This document shows, in pieces, positions 35,239 through 44,398 of a stretch of 64,000 nucleotides of DNA. The DNA comes from Bacillota bacterium (GTDB lineage: Bacteria; Bacillota; Clostridia; Lachnospirales; Lachnospiraceae): positions 296,946 to 360,945 of the forward strand of contig JAEYSV010000016.1 of the NCBI GenBank assembly GCA_023434365.1, given 5' to 3'. Position 1 is the stretch's first letter; the number at the start of each line of letters is the position of its first letter. The position numbers were made by a program, and so were the translations under genes. The notes under the pieces were generated by a model. That model was not told the DNA's origin. It was given only the letters and a program-made list of their open reading frames with translations, and did not search any database.

Positions 35239-37857
35239 TTAATTTGCATTACTTCCATAATAAATAGTCATATAGATTTCATTCATTTCCCTCATTAATG
35301 GATAACGAGGATTTGCTCCTGTACACTGGTCATCAAATGCCTGTTCAACCATATCGTCTAGTGTTTCAAGGAAGTATTTTTCGTCTACACCATAATCACG
35401 CAGACTCTTTTTGATTCCAACTTTTTCTTTTAAATCTTCAATTAGTTTAATTAAGCTTTCAAGCTTTTCTTCTTCTGTTTTACCCTTTAATCCTAAGAAA
35501 TCTGCAATTTCTGCATATCTTTCTAAGCAGTGAGGATACTGGTATTGCGAAAATGATCCCATTTTAGTTGGTACTTCAGTAGCATTAAATTTCATTACTT
35601 CTGTAATTAATAATGCATTAGCAACACCATGTGGTAAGTGATGGAACGCACCAAGTTTATGAGCTAAAGAGTGATTAATACCAAGGAATGCATTTGCAAA
35701 CGCCATACCTGCAAGTGTAGATGCATCAGCCATTTTTTCTCTTGCTATAGGATCGTTAGCACCTTTTTCATATGCGTTAGGAAGATATTTAAATATATTC
35801 TTAATTGCTTTTAATGCTAAACCATCTGTATAGTCAGTAGCCATAATGGATGCATATGCTTCTAACGCATGAGTCAATGCATCGATACCGGAAGCACTTG
35901 TTAGACCTTTTGGTTGGTTCATCATCATGTCTGCATCTATAATTGCCATATTAGGAAGTAATTCATAATCCGCTAATGGATATTTATGACCCGTTTTTTC
36001 GTCTGTAATAACCGCAAATGGAGTTACTTCTGAACCTGTACCAGAAGAGGTTGGAATAGCAATAAAGAATGACTTCTCACCCATTTTAGGAAATTTATAA
36101 ACTCTTTTTCTGATATCCATGAATCTCATAGCCATATCCATAAAATCCACTTCTGGATGTTCGTACATTACCCACATGATTTTTGCAGCATCCATTGCTG
36201 AACCACCACCAACTGCGATAATGGTATCTGGTTCAAAAGCGCTCATCTCTTTAGCACCTTGTAGAGCACATTCAAGTGATGGATCTGGAGCTACTTGGTA
36301 GAATGTTGTGTGTTGAATTCCCATAGCATCCAATTTATCTGTAACGACTTTTGTATACCCATTTTTATATAAGAATTCATCAGTTACAATAAACGCTTTC
36401 TTTTTATTAAGTTCATCTTTAAGTTCAGAAAGTGCAACTGGAAGACATCCTTTTTTGAAATAAACTTTTCCTGGTGTTCTAAACCATAGCATATTCTCTC
36501 TCCTCTCAGCGACTGTTTTGATATTTAATAAGTGTTTTACTCCTACATTTTCTGATACAGAGTTTCCACCCCATGAGCCGCAACCAAGAGTTAATGATGG
36601 CGCAAGTCCAAAGTTATATAAATCACCAATACCACCGTGAGAAGCTGGTGTATTTACAATTATACGGCAAGTTTTCATTGCTTCACTAAAACGTGCAATT
36701 TTATCTTGAGCTATTCCAGTGTTAACGTAAATAGATGCAGTATGACCATATCCACCATCTGCAACTAATCTTTCTGCTTTCGAGATGGCATCTTCAAAAG
36801 ATTTTGATTTATACATTGCCAATACTGGTGATAACTTTTCATGAGCGAATTCTTCTTCGATTTCTACACTTTCCACTTCACCAATCAGAATCTTAGTCTC
36901 TTTCGAAACATTAAAGCCTGCAAGAGCTGCAATAGAATGTGCACTTTGACCTACAATTTTAGCATTTAAAGCACCATTAATTAAAATAGTATTACGTAAT
37001 TTCTGAATCTCTTCTTTGTTACATATATGGCAACCGCGAGTTTTAAATTCTTTCTTAACTGCTTCATAAATCTTATCACTTACAATTACTGACTGCTCAG
37101 ATGCACATATCATACCATTATCAAATGTTTTAGAATGAATGATAGAACTTACTGTAAGTAATATATCTGCTGTTTCATCTATGATAACTGGCGTATTTCC
37201 AGCACCAACGCCTAATGCAGGTTTTCCTGAAGAGTAAGCTGCCTTAACCATACCTGGACCACCTGTGGCTAGAATGGTGTCTGAAGCTTTCATAACTTCA
37301 TTGGTTAACTCTAAACTAGGCACATCGATCCATCCAATAATACCATCTGGTGCGCCTGCTGCAACTGCCGCCTCTAAAACAACCCTAGCTGCTTCAATCG
37401 TGCAGTTTTTAGCTCTTGGATGTGGGCTTATAATAATACCATTTCTTGTTTTTAAAGCTAATAATGTTTTGAAAATAGCTGTAGAGGTTGGATTTGTAGT
37501 AGGGATAACAGCTGCGATTAAACCAATTGGTTCTGCAATTTTAGTAATGCCATATGTCTTATCTTCTTCTACCACACCACATGTTTTTGTATCTTTATAT
37601 GCATTATAAATATACTCTGATGCATAATGATTTTTTATTACTTTATCCTCTACAATACCCATACCTGTTTCTTCAACAGCCATTTTTGCTAGAGGAATAC
37701 GCTTTTTATTAGCAGCTAAAGCTGCTGCTCTAAAGATTTCATCGACCTTTTCTTGTGTAAAAGTAGCAAACTCTTTCTGTGCTTCTCTAATTTGGTTCAT
37801 TTTTTCAACTAACGCTTCTACACTATCTACTAATTTAATACTAACATTCTTTTCCAT
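35239..37857 (-). CDS. adhE: Bifunctional acetaldehyde-CoA / alcohol dehydrogenase
   Basis: AdhE converts acetyl-CoA to acetaldehyde and then ethanol, consuming two NADH, and is the main ethanol step in fermenting clostridia. The 872 residues contain an N-terminal aldehyde dehydrogenase (about 1-440), with the catalytic Cys in MICASEQ and the segment GVGAGNTPV. The C-terminal iron alcohol dehydrogenase (about 455-872) has GGGSAMDAAK and metal ligands in FLGINHSLAHKLGAFHHLPHG. AGGAGG at 37866-37871 precedes the ATG. A Rex-like operator at 37930-37947 suggests NADH-responsive control. Confidence 0.98.
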   Translation of the reverse strand: MEKNVSIKLVDSVEALVEKMNQIREAQKEFATFTQEKVDEIFRAAALAANKKRIPLAKMAVEETGMGIVEDKVIKNHYASEYIYNAYKDTKTCGVVEEDKTYGITKIAEPIGLIAAVIPTTNPTSTAIFKTLLALKTRNGIIISPHPRAKNCTIEAARVVLEAAVAAGAPDGIIGWIDVPSLELTNEVMKASDTILATGGPGMVKAAYSSGKPALGVGAGNTPVIIDETADILLTVSSIIHSKTFDNGMICASEQSVIVSDKIYEAVKKEFKTRGCHICNKEEIQKLRNTILINGALNAKIVGQSAHSIAALAGFNVSKETKILIGEVESVEIEEEFAHEKLSPVLAMYKSKSFEDAISKAERLVADGGYGHTASIYVNTGIAQDKIARFSEAMKTCRIIVNTPASHGGIGDLYNFGLAPSLTLGCGSWGGNSVSENVGVKHLLNIKTVAERRENMLWFRTPGKVYFKKGCLPVALSELKDELNKKKAFIVTDEFLYKNGYTKVVTDKLDAMGIQHTTFYQVAPDPSLECALQGAKEMSAFEPDTIIAVGGGSAMDAAKIMWVMYEHPEVDFMDMAMRFMDIRKRVYKFPKMGEKSFFIAIPTSSGTGSEVTPFAVITDEKTGHKYPLADYELLPNMAIIDADMMMNQPKGLTSASGIDALTHALEAYASIMATDYTDGLALKAIKNIFKYLPNAYEKGANDPIAREKMADASTLAGMAFANAFLGINHSLAHKLGAFHHLPHGVANALLITEVMKFNATEVPTKMGSFSQYQYPHCLERYAEIADFLGLKGKTEEEKLESLIKLIEDLKEKVGIKKSLRDYGVDEKYFLETLDDMVEQAFDDQCTGANPRYPLMREMNEIYMTIYYGSNAN

Positions 37858-37929
37858 ACTGTAGTCCTCCTATATTTTGTTGCATTTACAGTTATTATAT
37901 TTCATACAACAACAACTATTATTGAATAG

Positions 37930-37947
37930 ATGTTATTTTTTTAACAA
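37930..37947 (-). promoter_or_regulatory. Candidate Rex (redox repressor) operator upstream of adhE
   Basis: On the minus strand TTGTTAAAAAAATAACAT matches the Firmicute Rex consensus TTGTTAAnnnnTTAACAA at 12 of 14 defined positions, about 73 bp ahead of the adhE start. A TATAAT (37894-37899, minus) lies between site and gene. Rex control of adhE by the NADH/NAD+ ratio is established in other clostridia. Confidence 0.6.
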
Positions 37948-38282
37948 TCATTGATTCGTTTTTACTTTGTTTCTGTGTTTATTTTACTAGTTTGTGAATA
38001 TAAAGTCAATGTTTTTAGATTCTAAATAATTAGTATTTTTTCGTCTTACTATAGTACATTATGAATAATTGACACTAATTTATATCGTTTTTTCATGATA
38101 AACTCAACAACTTGATTTAAATCTATGTACTTTTTTTGTGAAAATTACACATAATATAAGCTTATTTATATCCTTTTTACTCATGACTTTGTTAATTATT
38201 TATTTATCTATCTGGTTAATTTTTAGATTTTCTTTGACAACTTTTCTGTAAGTGAACGTATCAAATATAAGTAAGTTTATAT
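37948..38282. other. AT-rich region upstream of adhE
   Basis: No gene is seen in this stretch. It is very AT-rich. A second, weaker TTGTTAA half-site lies near 38190. Its length is more than a simple promoter needs. Confidence 0.4.
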
Positions 38283-38320
38283 ATATTATAAAAGAAACAA
38301 GCCATGACGACTTGTTTCTT
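38283..38320 (-). terminator. Terminator after the DUF4446 gene
   Basis: AAGAAACAAG (38292-38301) pairs perfectly with CTTGTTTCTT (38311-38320); on the minus strand a T-rich tract follows. It ends the parA-parB-DUF4446 transcript. Confidence 0.75.
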
Positions 38321-38379
38321 CTTGATTTGTATCTTATCTGAATAATTCTTTCTTCGTAAATACTATACTATATTATATA

Positions 38380-38886
38380 CTATACCTCATTATAGTGAAC
38401 GGCTTGTTGCAACGCTTCAATCTCCTCTTCAGATAGCACTACAAAAGCTTCTCCTCCAACAATTTCCTTTATATAAGTATAACAACCTTCTCTGCTGCTA
38501 TGCATCGAATTCAGAATGAAACCATTGTTTTTATCATTTAACATAACAAGTACAAAACTTAATTTTCCACCCATTTCACGAAATGCATCATATTTAACTA
38601 GACCTATCTTTTGAACTGTATTTAATAATGATTCATCAATCTGATCAAAGTGTTTTTTATAATTCTTTAATACTTCCTTTATATCATCTATTTGTTTAAA
38701 TCTATACTGAATAGATTCTTCTAAACTTTTTCCATCGGAACCACTCATAAAAGCATCGTATTTCTTTTTTAAGTTACGATTTTTAATTAATAGTATTAGT
38801 ACCATAATAATAGTAGTTAGCAGAACTCCCATTGTCGCTAGTAATACATAACCTATATCAATTTGTAATTCATTAAACAATTTCAT
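38380..38886 (-). CDS. DUF4446 family membrane-anchored protein
   Basis: A 168-residue protein with one N-terminal membrane helix (about 10-33), a helical coiled-coil-like stretch (about 55-90) and a compact domain containing VKYDAFREMGGKLSFVLVMLND, the mark of DUF4446. This family is commonly encoded next to parB in Clostridia, as here. AGGAGA precedes the ATG. A role linked to chromosome segregation or membrane tethering is only suggested by position. It is the last gene of the par operon, ending in a terminator. Confidence 0.85.
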   Translation of the reverse strand: MKLFNELQIDIGYVLLATMGVLLTTIIMVLILLIKNRNLKKKYDAFMSGSDGKSLEESIQYRFKQIDDIKEVLKNYKKHFDQIDESLLNTVQKIGLVKYDAFREMGGKLSFVLVMLNDKNNGFILNSMHSSREGCYTYIKEIVGGEAFVVLSEEEIEALQQAVHYNEV

Positions 38887-38954
38887 ACGTTCTCTCCTAT
38901 TTTAATAGATGTTGTATATCCTGAATAATATTACACTAAATGTAAATGCAATTT

Positions 38955-39863
38955 TTAACGAATTGACTCAAATATTTCCATTAGTCGTTCTAACTCCTCA
39001 TTAGAATAGTATTCTATTTCTATTTTGCCTTTATCTTTAACTTTTTGATTAATTAATACTTTTGTTCCAAGTATCTTTTTCATTTTCTCTTCCACATTCT
39101 TTAATATCACCATTTCCTGCTCTGACAATTCTACGTTGATTTGCTTCCTTTTGTGGCTTCTTTGACCATCAGTTAACTGTTTTACTAATTTTTCTGTCTC
39201 TCTTACACTTAACTTTTCATCAAAAACCTTTGTAGCAACATTCACTTGCTCATCTTTATCTTCTATTCCAAGAATTGCTCTAGCATGTCCACTGCTAATC
39301 ATGTCATCAATCAGCATTTGTTGTACCTTGGAATCTAGTTTTAATAATCGCATAGAGTTCGTTATTGCCACTCTACTTTTTCCAACTTTCTGTGCTAACT
39401 CATCCTGTTTTAATGAAAACTCACTAATTAATCGTTGGAACGCCTGGGCTTCCTCTATAGGATTCAAATCCTCACGCTGAATGTTTTCAATTAATGCAAT
39501 TTCCATTACTTCTTGTGGTGAATACTCCTTTATTATTGCTGGTACCTTCTTTAATCCAGCAAGTTTTGCAGCTCGCCATCGTCGTTCACCTGCAACTATT
39601 TCATAATACTTATCTCTTTTCTGAAGGATAAGTGGTTGAATAACACCATATTGTTTTATACTATCAGCCAGTTCCACCAAGGCATCTTCATTAAATATCT
39701 TTCTCGGTTGGCTGCGATTTGGTTCTATCTTGGCTAACTCTATTTCAGTTTCACGTGCAACGGGTGTTCCATCTGGATTAAATCCTTCTTCCACAATTTT
39801 TTCCGGAATCATTGAATCTAACCCTTTTCCTAAACCTTTACCTAATTTGCGACTCGTCGCCAT
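38955..39863 (-). CDS. parB: Chromosome partitioning protein ParB (Spo0J)
   Basis: ParB binds parS sites and, as a CTP-dependent clamp, spreads along DNA to load SMC and direct origin segregation. The 302 residues contain the ParA-stimulating Lys/Arg-rich N-terminus (RKLGKGLGKGLDSMIPE), the CTP-binding GERRWRAAK, the ENIQREDLNPIEEA box, a helix-turn-helix (QDELAQKVGKSRVAITNSMRLL) and a C-terminal dimer domain. The ATG at 39863 is chosen, with AGAGGGAG about ten bases upstream; a GTG at 39869 would be too close. It lies 15 bp after parA. Confidence 0.97.
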   Translation of the reverse strand: MATSRKLGKGLGKGLDSMIPEKIVEEGFNPDGTPVARETEIELAKIEPNRSQPRKIFNEDALVELADSIKQYGVIQPLILQKRDKYYEIVAGERRWRAAKLAGLKKVPAIIKEYSPQEVMEIALIENIQREDLNPIEEAQAFQRLISEFSLKQDELAQKVGKSRVAITNSMRLLKLDSKVQQMLIDDMISSGHARAILGIEDKDEQVNVATKVFDEKLSVRETEKLVKQLTDGQRSHKRKQINVELSEQEMVILKNVEEKMKKILGTKVLINQKVKDKGKIEIEYYSNEELERLMEIFESIR

Positions 39864-39878
39864 AACCACACTCTCCCT

Positions 39879-40640
39879 CTATTCTCTCTCTATTACTTCT
39901 TGTGCTAATGCTCGATATCCTTCTGCACCTGCTGACTTAGGATCATAACTTGTAATTGGCATACCATGACTAGGCGCTTCTGCAAGCCTTACATTTCTAG
40001 GTATTATAGTTTTATAAACATTTTGTTCTAAGTTTTGTTTAACATTTTCTACCACTTGAAGTGATAGATTTGTTCTTGCATCATACATAGTAAAAACAAC
40101 ACCTTCAATAGTCAAATATGGATTTAGTCGCTTCTTAACCAAATTAATCGTATGTATTAATTGTGTAAGACCTTCTAAAGCATAATACTCACATTGAATA
40201 GGCACAAGCACTGTATCTGCAGTAGTCATGGCATTTACAGTTAATGTATTTAGTGACGGAGGACAATCGATTATAATGAAATCATAATCGTCTTTTATAA
40301 TATCAACATACTTTTTTAGTATAAATTCTTTTTCTTCTATCCCTATTAACTCTATTTCTGCTCCAGATAGCTCGACATTTGAAGGAAGAACCGATAAGTT
40401 TTCAATTACATTCCTTTGAATACTCTCATATAGTGTGGCCGCTCCAATTATCAACTCATATACAGTACTTCTTAATGAGTTCTTATCTATACCAAGTCCA
40501 CTAGATGTATTACCCTGAGGATCTATATCTATTACCAAAACTTTTTTTCCCGCTTCGGCTAGTGCAGCTGAAAGATTAATAGCTGTCGTAGTTTTGCCGA
40601 CACCACCTTTTTGATTTGCTATTGCTATTGTTCTTCCCAT
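39879..40640 (-). CDS. parA: Chromosome partitioning ATPase ParA (Soj)
   Basis: A 253-residue deviant-Walker ATPase that works with ParB in origin segregation and can regulate DnaA. Deviant Walker A is KGGVGKTTTAINL at about residues 10-22, with DIDPQGN and the Walker B IIIDCPPSL following. AGGTGAT lies close to the ATG. Close relatives include Soj of Bacillus. It heads a parA-parB-DUF4446 operon located about 12 kb from dnaA, separated from rsmG by a four-gene insertion. Confidence 0.97.
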   Translation of the reverse strand: MGRTIAIANQKGGVGKTTTAINLSAALAEAGKKVLVIDIDPQGNTSSGLGIDKNSLRSTVYELIIGAATLYESIQRNVIENLSVLPSNVELSGAEIELIGIEEKEFILKKYVDIIKDDYDFIIIDCPPSLNTLTVNAMTTADTVLVPIQCEYYALEGLTQLIHTINLVKKRLNPYLTIEGVVFTMYDARTNLSLQVVENVKQNLEQNVYKTIIPRNVRLAEAPSHGMPITSYDPKSAGAEGYRALAQEVIERE

Positions 40641-40889
40641 ATCATCACCTATAATCCTATTTTAATTTTTAACCAGCATCATTGTAATATTATATCATTT
40701 ATGTATTCTGATATCTAGTTATTATAAAATAAATTTCATCGAAATATATTATTGAATATAATAACTTGTATAGTTACATAATTATAAAAAATATTGAAAG
40801 CAAAATAAAGCGTATATAATATCTATTATCTTTATTTTTCATTTTAATCTATTCTTATGAATACAACATTAGAAGTGAACCTAATACGA

Positions 40890-40990
40890 TTCTTAACATG
40901 CATTATTTACTTAAGATTAATTCTTAACCCTTACTATGAGCTTAAGATTAATTCTTAACCCTTACTATGAACTTAAGATTAATTTTTAAC
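40890..40990. repeat. Tandem 31-bp-period repeat with palindromic cores
   Basis: Three copies of TTAAGATTAATTCTTAACCC start at 40911, 40942 and 40973 (the third has two changes), exactly 31 bp apart, and a partial half-copy (ATTCTTAAC) lies at 40890. Each core holds the inverted pair TTAAGA/TCTTAA. The 31-bp period is close to three helical turns, so the cores face the same side of the DNA. The surrounding 40641-41413 gap is AT-rich with no gene seen. Confidence 0.8.
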
Positions 40991-41413
40991 ACGCTAATAA
41001 GCATAACACATAGAAAATAATATTTTTAGCAACATAATAATTAATCTTAAAATAGCCTAATAGACTAGCAACTTTAAACTAAAGTTACTCTATCAGGTAA
41101 AGGCATTTATCTCTTTTAAACATTTCATATGAGAATGACTTAATGGACTTATAACATATAGACGTGAATTCTTCTCCAGTTAGTCAAATATAAATTATTT
41201 CTATATTATTTTTCACACAACCCGTGTTCAGCGAAACATTATCTGAAAGTTGGTACACTGGATAATTTATGATTTCGTAGATTAACAGATTAAAAGAATG
41301 ATTATATTCATATTGATAACTTATGTAAAAAATTATTTATATGGTTAAGAATAATCTTTTTTAATACTATAGCACTAAAGTTTAATATGCTAGTTTATTA
41401 ATGAAACAATAAA

Positions 41414-41458
41414 CGACAAGAATCTTAATGTTTCACATGAAACTTAATTTTCTTGTCG
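41414..41458. promoter_or_regulatory. parS-like ParB site within a hairpin
   Basis: TGTTTCACATGAAACT at 41429-41444 differs from the bacterial parS consensus TGTTTCACGTGAAACA at two positions. It lies between the inverted arms CGACAAGAA (41414-41422) and TTCTTGTCG (41450-41458). The hairpin is 60 bp after the stop of the NarL-type regulator gene and may also serve as its terminator. It is the only good parS match seen in the window. Confidence 0.7.
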
Positions 41459-41518
41459 AAGTATAAGAATAGTATCTTACATTACAAGTGCTTAGAATAT
41501 ATTTATGTTATATAAACA

Positions 41519-42160
41519 TTACAACTCAACTAAATTATTTCTAATGGCATAAATTGCAGCTTGGGTTCTGTCTGAAACATCAATTTTTTTGAAAATATTT
41601 GATACATGATTCTTTACAGTCTTTTCACTAATGCCCAGATGATATCCTATTTCTTTATTAAATAGACCTTTTGTAAGTTGAATTAATACTTCTCTTTCTC
41701 TATCTGTTAATGAATCCAGTGTCGTACTTTCATATGCAATAACTGTATCAGAATACAAATATGGAGTAAGCTCAGGATCAATAAACATATCATCAGAATA
41801 CACTGTTACTATGGCCTTTTCTAAAATTTCAAAACTCGAATCTTTTAAAACATATCCGTTTGCACCATATTGTAAGGCTTTTTTTAAATATTCGGGCTCA
41901 TTATGAATTGTTACAACTAAAATCTTTAAAGTACAATTCATTGATTTAATCTCTGTTAGTACTTGAAGACCATTAATTTGTGGCATATTTATATCTAGTA
42001 ATAAAATATCAGGCTCAAGTCTGTTTATTAAATCTAAACATTCAACACCATCACAGGCTTCTCCTATTATGTTGAAATCACTATTTAGACTAAGTAACTG
42101 TTTTAAACCCTCTCGTACCATCCAATGATCATCAGCGATTAGTATATTAATCTTTTTCAC
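41519..42160 (-). CDS. NarL/LuxR-family response regulator
   Basis: A 213-residue response regulator. The receiver (about 1-120) has Asp10-Asp11, a phospho-acceptor Asp near residue 55 in LLLDINMPQ and Lys in the VLKDSS segment. The C-terminal LuxR-type helix-turn-helix is LTDREREVLIQLTKGLFNKEIGYHLGISEKTVKNHVSNIFKKI. The start is a GTG at 42160 with GGAGG five bases upstream. It overlaps the kinase gene by 14 bases, showing a coupled pair. The target genes are unknown. Confidence 0.95.
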   Translation of the reverse strand: MKKINILIADDHWMVREGLKQLLSLNSDFNIIGEACDGVECLDLINRLEPDILLLDINMPQINGLQVLTEIKSMNCTLKILVVTIHNEPEYLKKALQYGANGYVLKDSSFEILEKAIVTVYSDDMFIDPELTPYLYSDTVIAYESTTLDSLTDREREVLIQLTKGLFNKEIGYHLGISEKTVKNHVSNIFKKIDVSDRTQAAIYAIRNNLVEL

Positions 42161-43103
42161 TTTGTCCTCCAGAATATTCTTTATCGTTAAGTATCGTTAA
42201 TGTGACAGTTGTTCCATCAGCATCTGTGTCAATACTAAAATCTCCATTAACTATCCTTGCTCTTTCTTTCATAACTGTAATACCATATCCGTCTATTCCC
42301 ATATTGTTTTCACAATAAGTAAAACCACCACCGTCATCCTTAACAGTTATAATCATCTCTGTTTTCAAAAACATAATTTTAACAAATATATTATTACAAT
42401 TTGAATGCTTACAAGCGTTAACACATGCTTCTTGAATAATACGGAATATCATTAACTTTTTGTATTCAGGTAAATCGAATTCTATATTATTTACTCTTAA
42501 TAAAATATTTTTATTAACCTGCTTTCTTAATTGGATTATAAAGCGTTCAACGGTTGGTATTAATCCCAAATCATCCAACGACATTGGTCTCAAATCAAAA
42601 ATTGTTTCACGTATTTCATCAATGGCATTCTTCAAATTTGCAATCATGACATGTAATTCTAATTTAGTCCTATTAGTATCTAAATTAATAAGTTCTTTGC
42701 ATAATTCCGCTTTATGTATTAACATAGTTAACGTTTGAACTGTTGTATCATGTAACTCATGGCTTATTCTTTTCCGATCATACTCCATTAAATCAAATGC
42801 ATTAATATTATGATTATTAAACTCTTGTCCATTATCGCAAACTTTATCCTGTGAATCACAATAATCAAATTGATAAGCTTGTATTGCTTTTGTTATGTAC
42901 ATTATTTCGCTTTCATCTAGCTCTATATTTTCACAATAATTTGTAAAATTATTATATCTACTATCCTTATTACACTCCTTAGTAGTTTCGCTAACTTTGT
43001 AATAGTTTTTATTTTTATCATAAGAGTTTAAATTTAATGTTTTATCTGAATACATATGTTTGGATAATTTTTCTAATTTCTGTATAATATCTTCTTTTGT
43101 CAT
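42147..43103 (-). CDS. Cytosolic sensor histidine kinase (HisKA_3, DegS/NarL type)
   Basis: A 318-residue kinase without membrane segments. The dimerisation/phospho-acceptor helix is DRKRISHELHDTTVQTLTML, with the acceptor His in HELHD, as in DegS-like kinases. The ATPase domain carries RIIQEACVNACKHS (N-box) and VKDDGGGF (G-box). The N-terminal 125 residues are Asn- and Tyr-rich with several Cys (KECN, NYCEN, DYCDSQDKVC), and could sense a cytoplasmic signal such as redox or metal, which is a guess. AGGGGT precedes the ATG. It overlaps its partner regulator. Confidence 0.92.
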   Translation of the reverse strand: MTKEDIIQKLEKLSKHMYSDKTLNLNSYDKNKNYYKVSETTKECNKDSRYNNFTNYCENIELDESEIMYITKAIQAYQFDYCDSQDKVCDNGQEFNNHNINAFDLMEYDRKRISHELHDTTVQTLTMLIHKAELCKELINLDTNRTKLELHVMIANLKNAIDEIRETIFDLRPMSLDDLGLIPTVERFIIQLRKQVNKNILLRVNNIEFDLPEYKKLMIFRIIQEACVNACKHSNCNNIFVKIMFLKTEMIITVKDDGGGFTYCENNMGIDGYGITVMKERARIVNGDFSIDTDADGTTVTLTILNDKEYSGGQSEKD

Positions 43104-43280
43104 ATCAATACCCCTATACGTTTTTACTAAACTATGATAGTAATATAATTCAGAGAATTAAATAATTACTCATAATAAAAATATACACATATTCATATAC
43201 AACGTCAAGAAAGATAAAAAATATAATATATTTTACATACCCAATTATAATTTTGATATATAAAATAAATAAAAAAAGAT

Positions 43281-43310
43281 TTGTAATTATAGTAGTATTT
43301 ACCTTATAAT
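43281..43310 (+). promoter_or_regulatory. Promoter of the alpha/beta hydrolase gene
   Basis: TTGTAA (43281-43286), 18 bases, TATAAT (43305-43310), about 52 bp ahead of the start codon. Confidence 0.6.
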
Positions 43311-43362
43311 AGAGATATACTAAAGACATCTATGTAGAATATTATTGGAAACGAGGTATGTT

Positions 43363-44319
43363 ATGAAAAAGACTACCAAAAGAATAACTTATATCACAGG
43401 TATAATAGCTTTGGTTACGCTTTCAATGCATTTAATTAATAAATTGTTATTTGCAATAAATACAATGAAAGAACTTCTTATAAGAAATGATGGTAGCTTT
43501 TACCATTGGCGCTTTGGAAAGATTTTTTATACAAAAAAAGGATCTGGCAAACCAATTTTATTAGTTCACGATATTAACGGCTCCAGTTCTCATTATGAAT
43601 GGAAACAGCTTGAAAACTCTCTCTCCCAACTATATACGGTATATACACTTGATTTAATAGGTTCAGGAAAATCTGAGAAACCCAAATTAACATATACCAA
43701 TTATTTATATGTTCAACTGATTAGTGACTTTATAAAAATGATAATTAAAGAACCAACTGATATTATAACAAGTGGACGTTCTGGAGCTGCAGCAATCATG
43801 GCATGTTATATTGATAATCAATTGTTTCATAACATATTAATGATTAATCCAACTGACTTAAAAGAACTAAACAAGTATCCGCATAAAAAGAATAAAGTAC
43901 TCAAATGGATAATTGATATCCCAATATTAGGAACTTTCATTTATAACATACGTTTTTCAAAAACTGTTATAAAAAAGAAATTAAAAAGTGATTATATGTA
44001 TTCATCTTCTAAACCAATAAAACACCTTGTGGAAGCATATAGCGAAGGTGCTCATCTTAGTGGGGCCTCATCTAAATATTTATATTCGAGTATCAAATGT
44101 CATTATGTTAATACCAATATCATACATGCTATAAAAGATATTAATAATTCAATTTTTATTATTGCTGGAGATAATGCTGCAAATGCTACAAATATCGTAT
44201 CCGATTATCAGTATTATAACCCTTCTATAGAGGTCAACTATATCAAAAACACCAAATTGTTACCTCATGTAGAATTTCCTGAAGAAGTATTTAAATGGAT
44301 TCAACTTTATTTACAGTAA
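43363..44319 (+). CDS. Alpha/beta hydrolase fold protein, membrane-anchored
   Basis: A 318-residue protein with an N-terminal membrane helix (about 9-30) and an alpha/beta hydrolase domain. The oxyanion region is LLVHDINGSSSHYEW, the nucleophile elbow reads SGRSGAAA (GxSxA rather than GxSxG), and a C-terminal His sits in LLPHVEFPEE. The start is the ATG at 43363, with GAGG six bases upstream; an in-frame TTG at 43345 has no ribosome site. It is divergent from the two-component operon, which may regulate it. The substrate is unknown. Confidence 0.8.
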   Translation: MKKTTKRITYITGIIALVTLSMHLINKLLFAINTMKELLIRNDGSFYHWRFGKIFYTKKGSGKPILLVHDINGSSSHYEWKQLENSLSQLYTVYTLDLIGSGKSEKPKLTYTNYLYVQLISDFIKMIIKEPTDIITSGRSGAAAIMACYIDNQLFHNILMINPTDLKELNKYPHKKNKVLKWIIDIPILGTFIYNIRFSKTVIKKKLKSDYMYSSSKPIKHLVEAYSEGAHLSGASSKYLYSSIKCHYVNTNIIHAIKDINNSIFIIAGDNAANATNIVSDYQYYNPSIEVNYIKNTKLLPHVEFPEEVFKWIQLYLQ

Positions 44320-44322
44320 AGT

Positions 44323-44392
44323 AAAAGTAATAAATGATTCGTTTTTGTAGACATTATATTCTACTTATCGCGAATTATTTATTACTTTTTTA
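44323..44392. terminator. Bidirectional terminator between hydrolase and GNAT genes
   Basis: A 19-bp stem with one G-U pair: AAAAGTAATAAATGATTCG (from 44323) with CGAATTATTTATTACTTTT (44371-44389), with T-runs in both directions. Confidence 0.9.
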
Positions 44393-44398
44393 TAAATC

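Noticed and set aside
37265..37609. 114-codon plus-strand frame inside adhE
   Set aside because: It is a shadow of the well-supported minus-strand adhE with no start signals of its own.
38180..38210. Second Rex site upstream of adhE
   Set aside because: Only one half (TTGTTAA) fits; the other half has three mismatches.
40890..40990. CRISPR array
   Set aside because: There are only three copies, with about 11-bp unique spacers and no cas genes, so it is a tandem repeat and not CRISPR.
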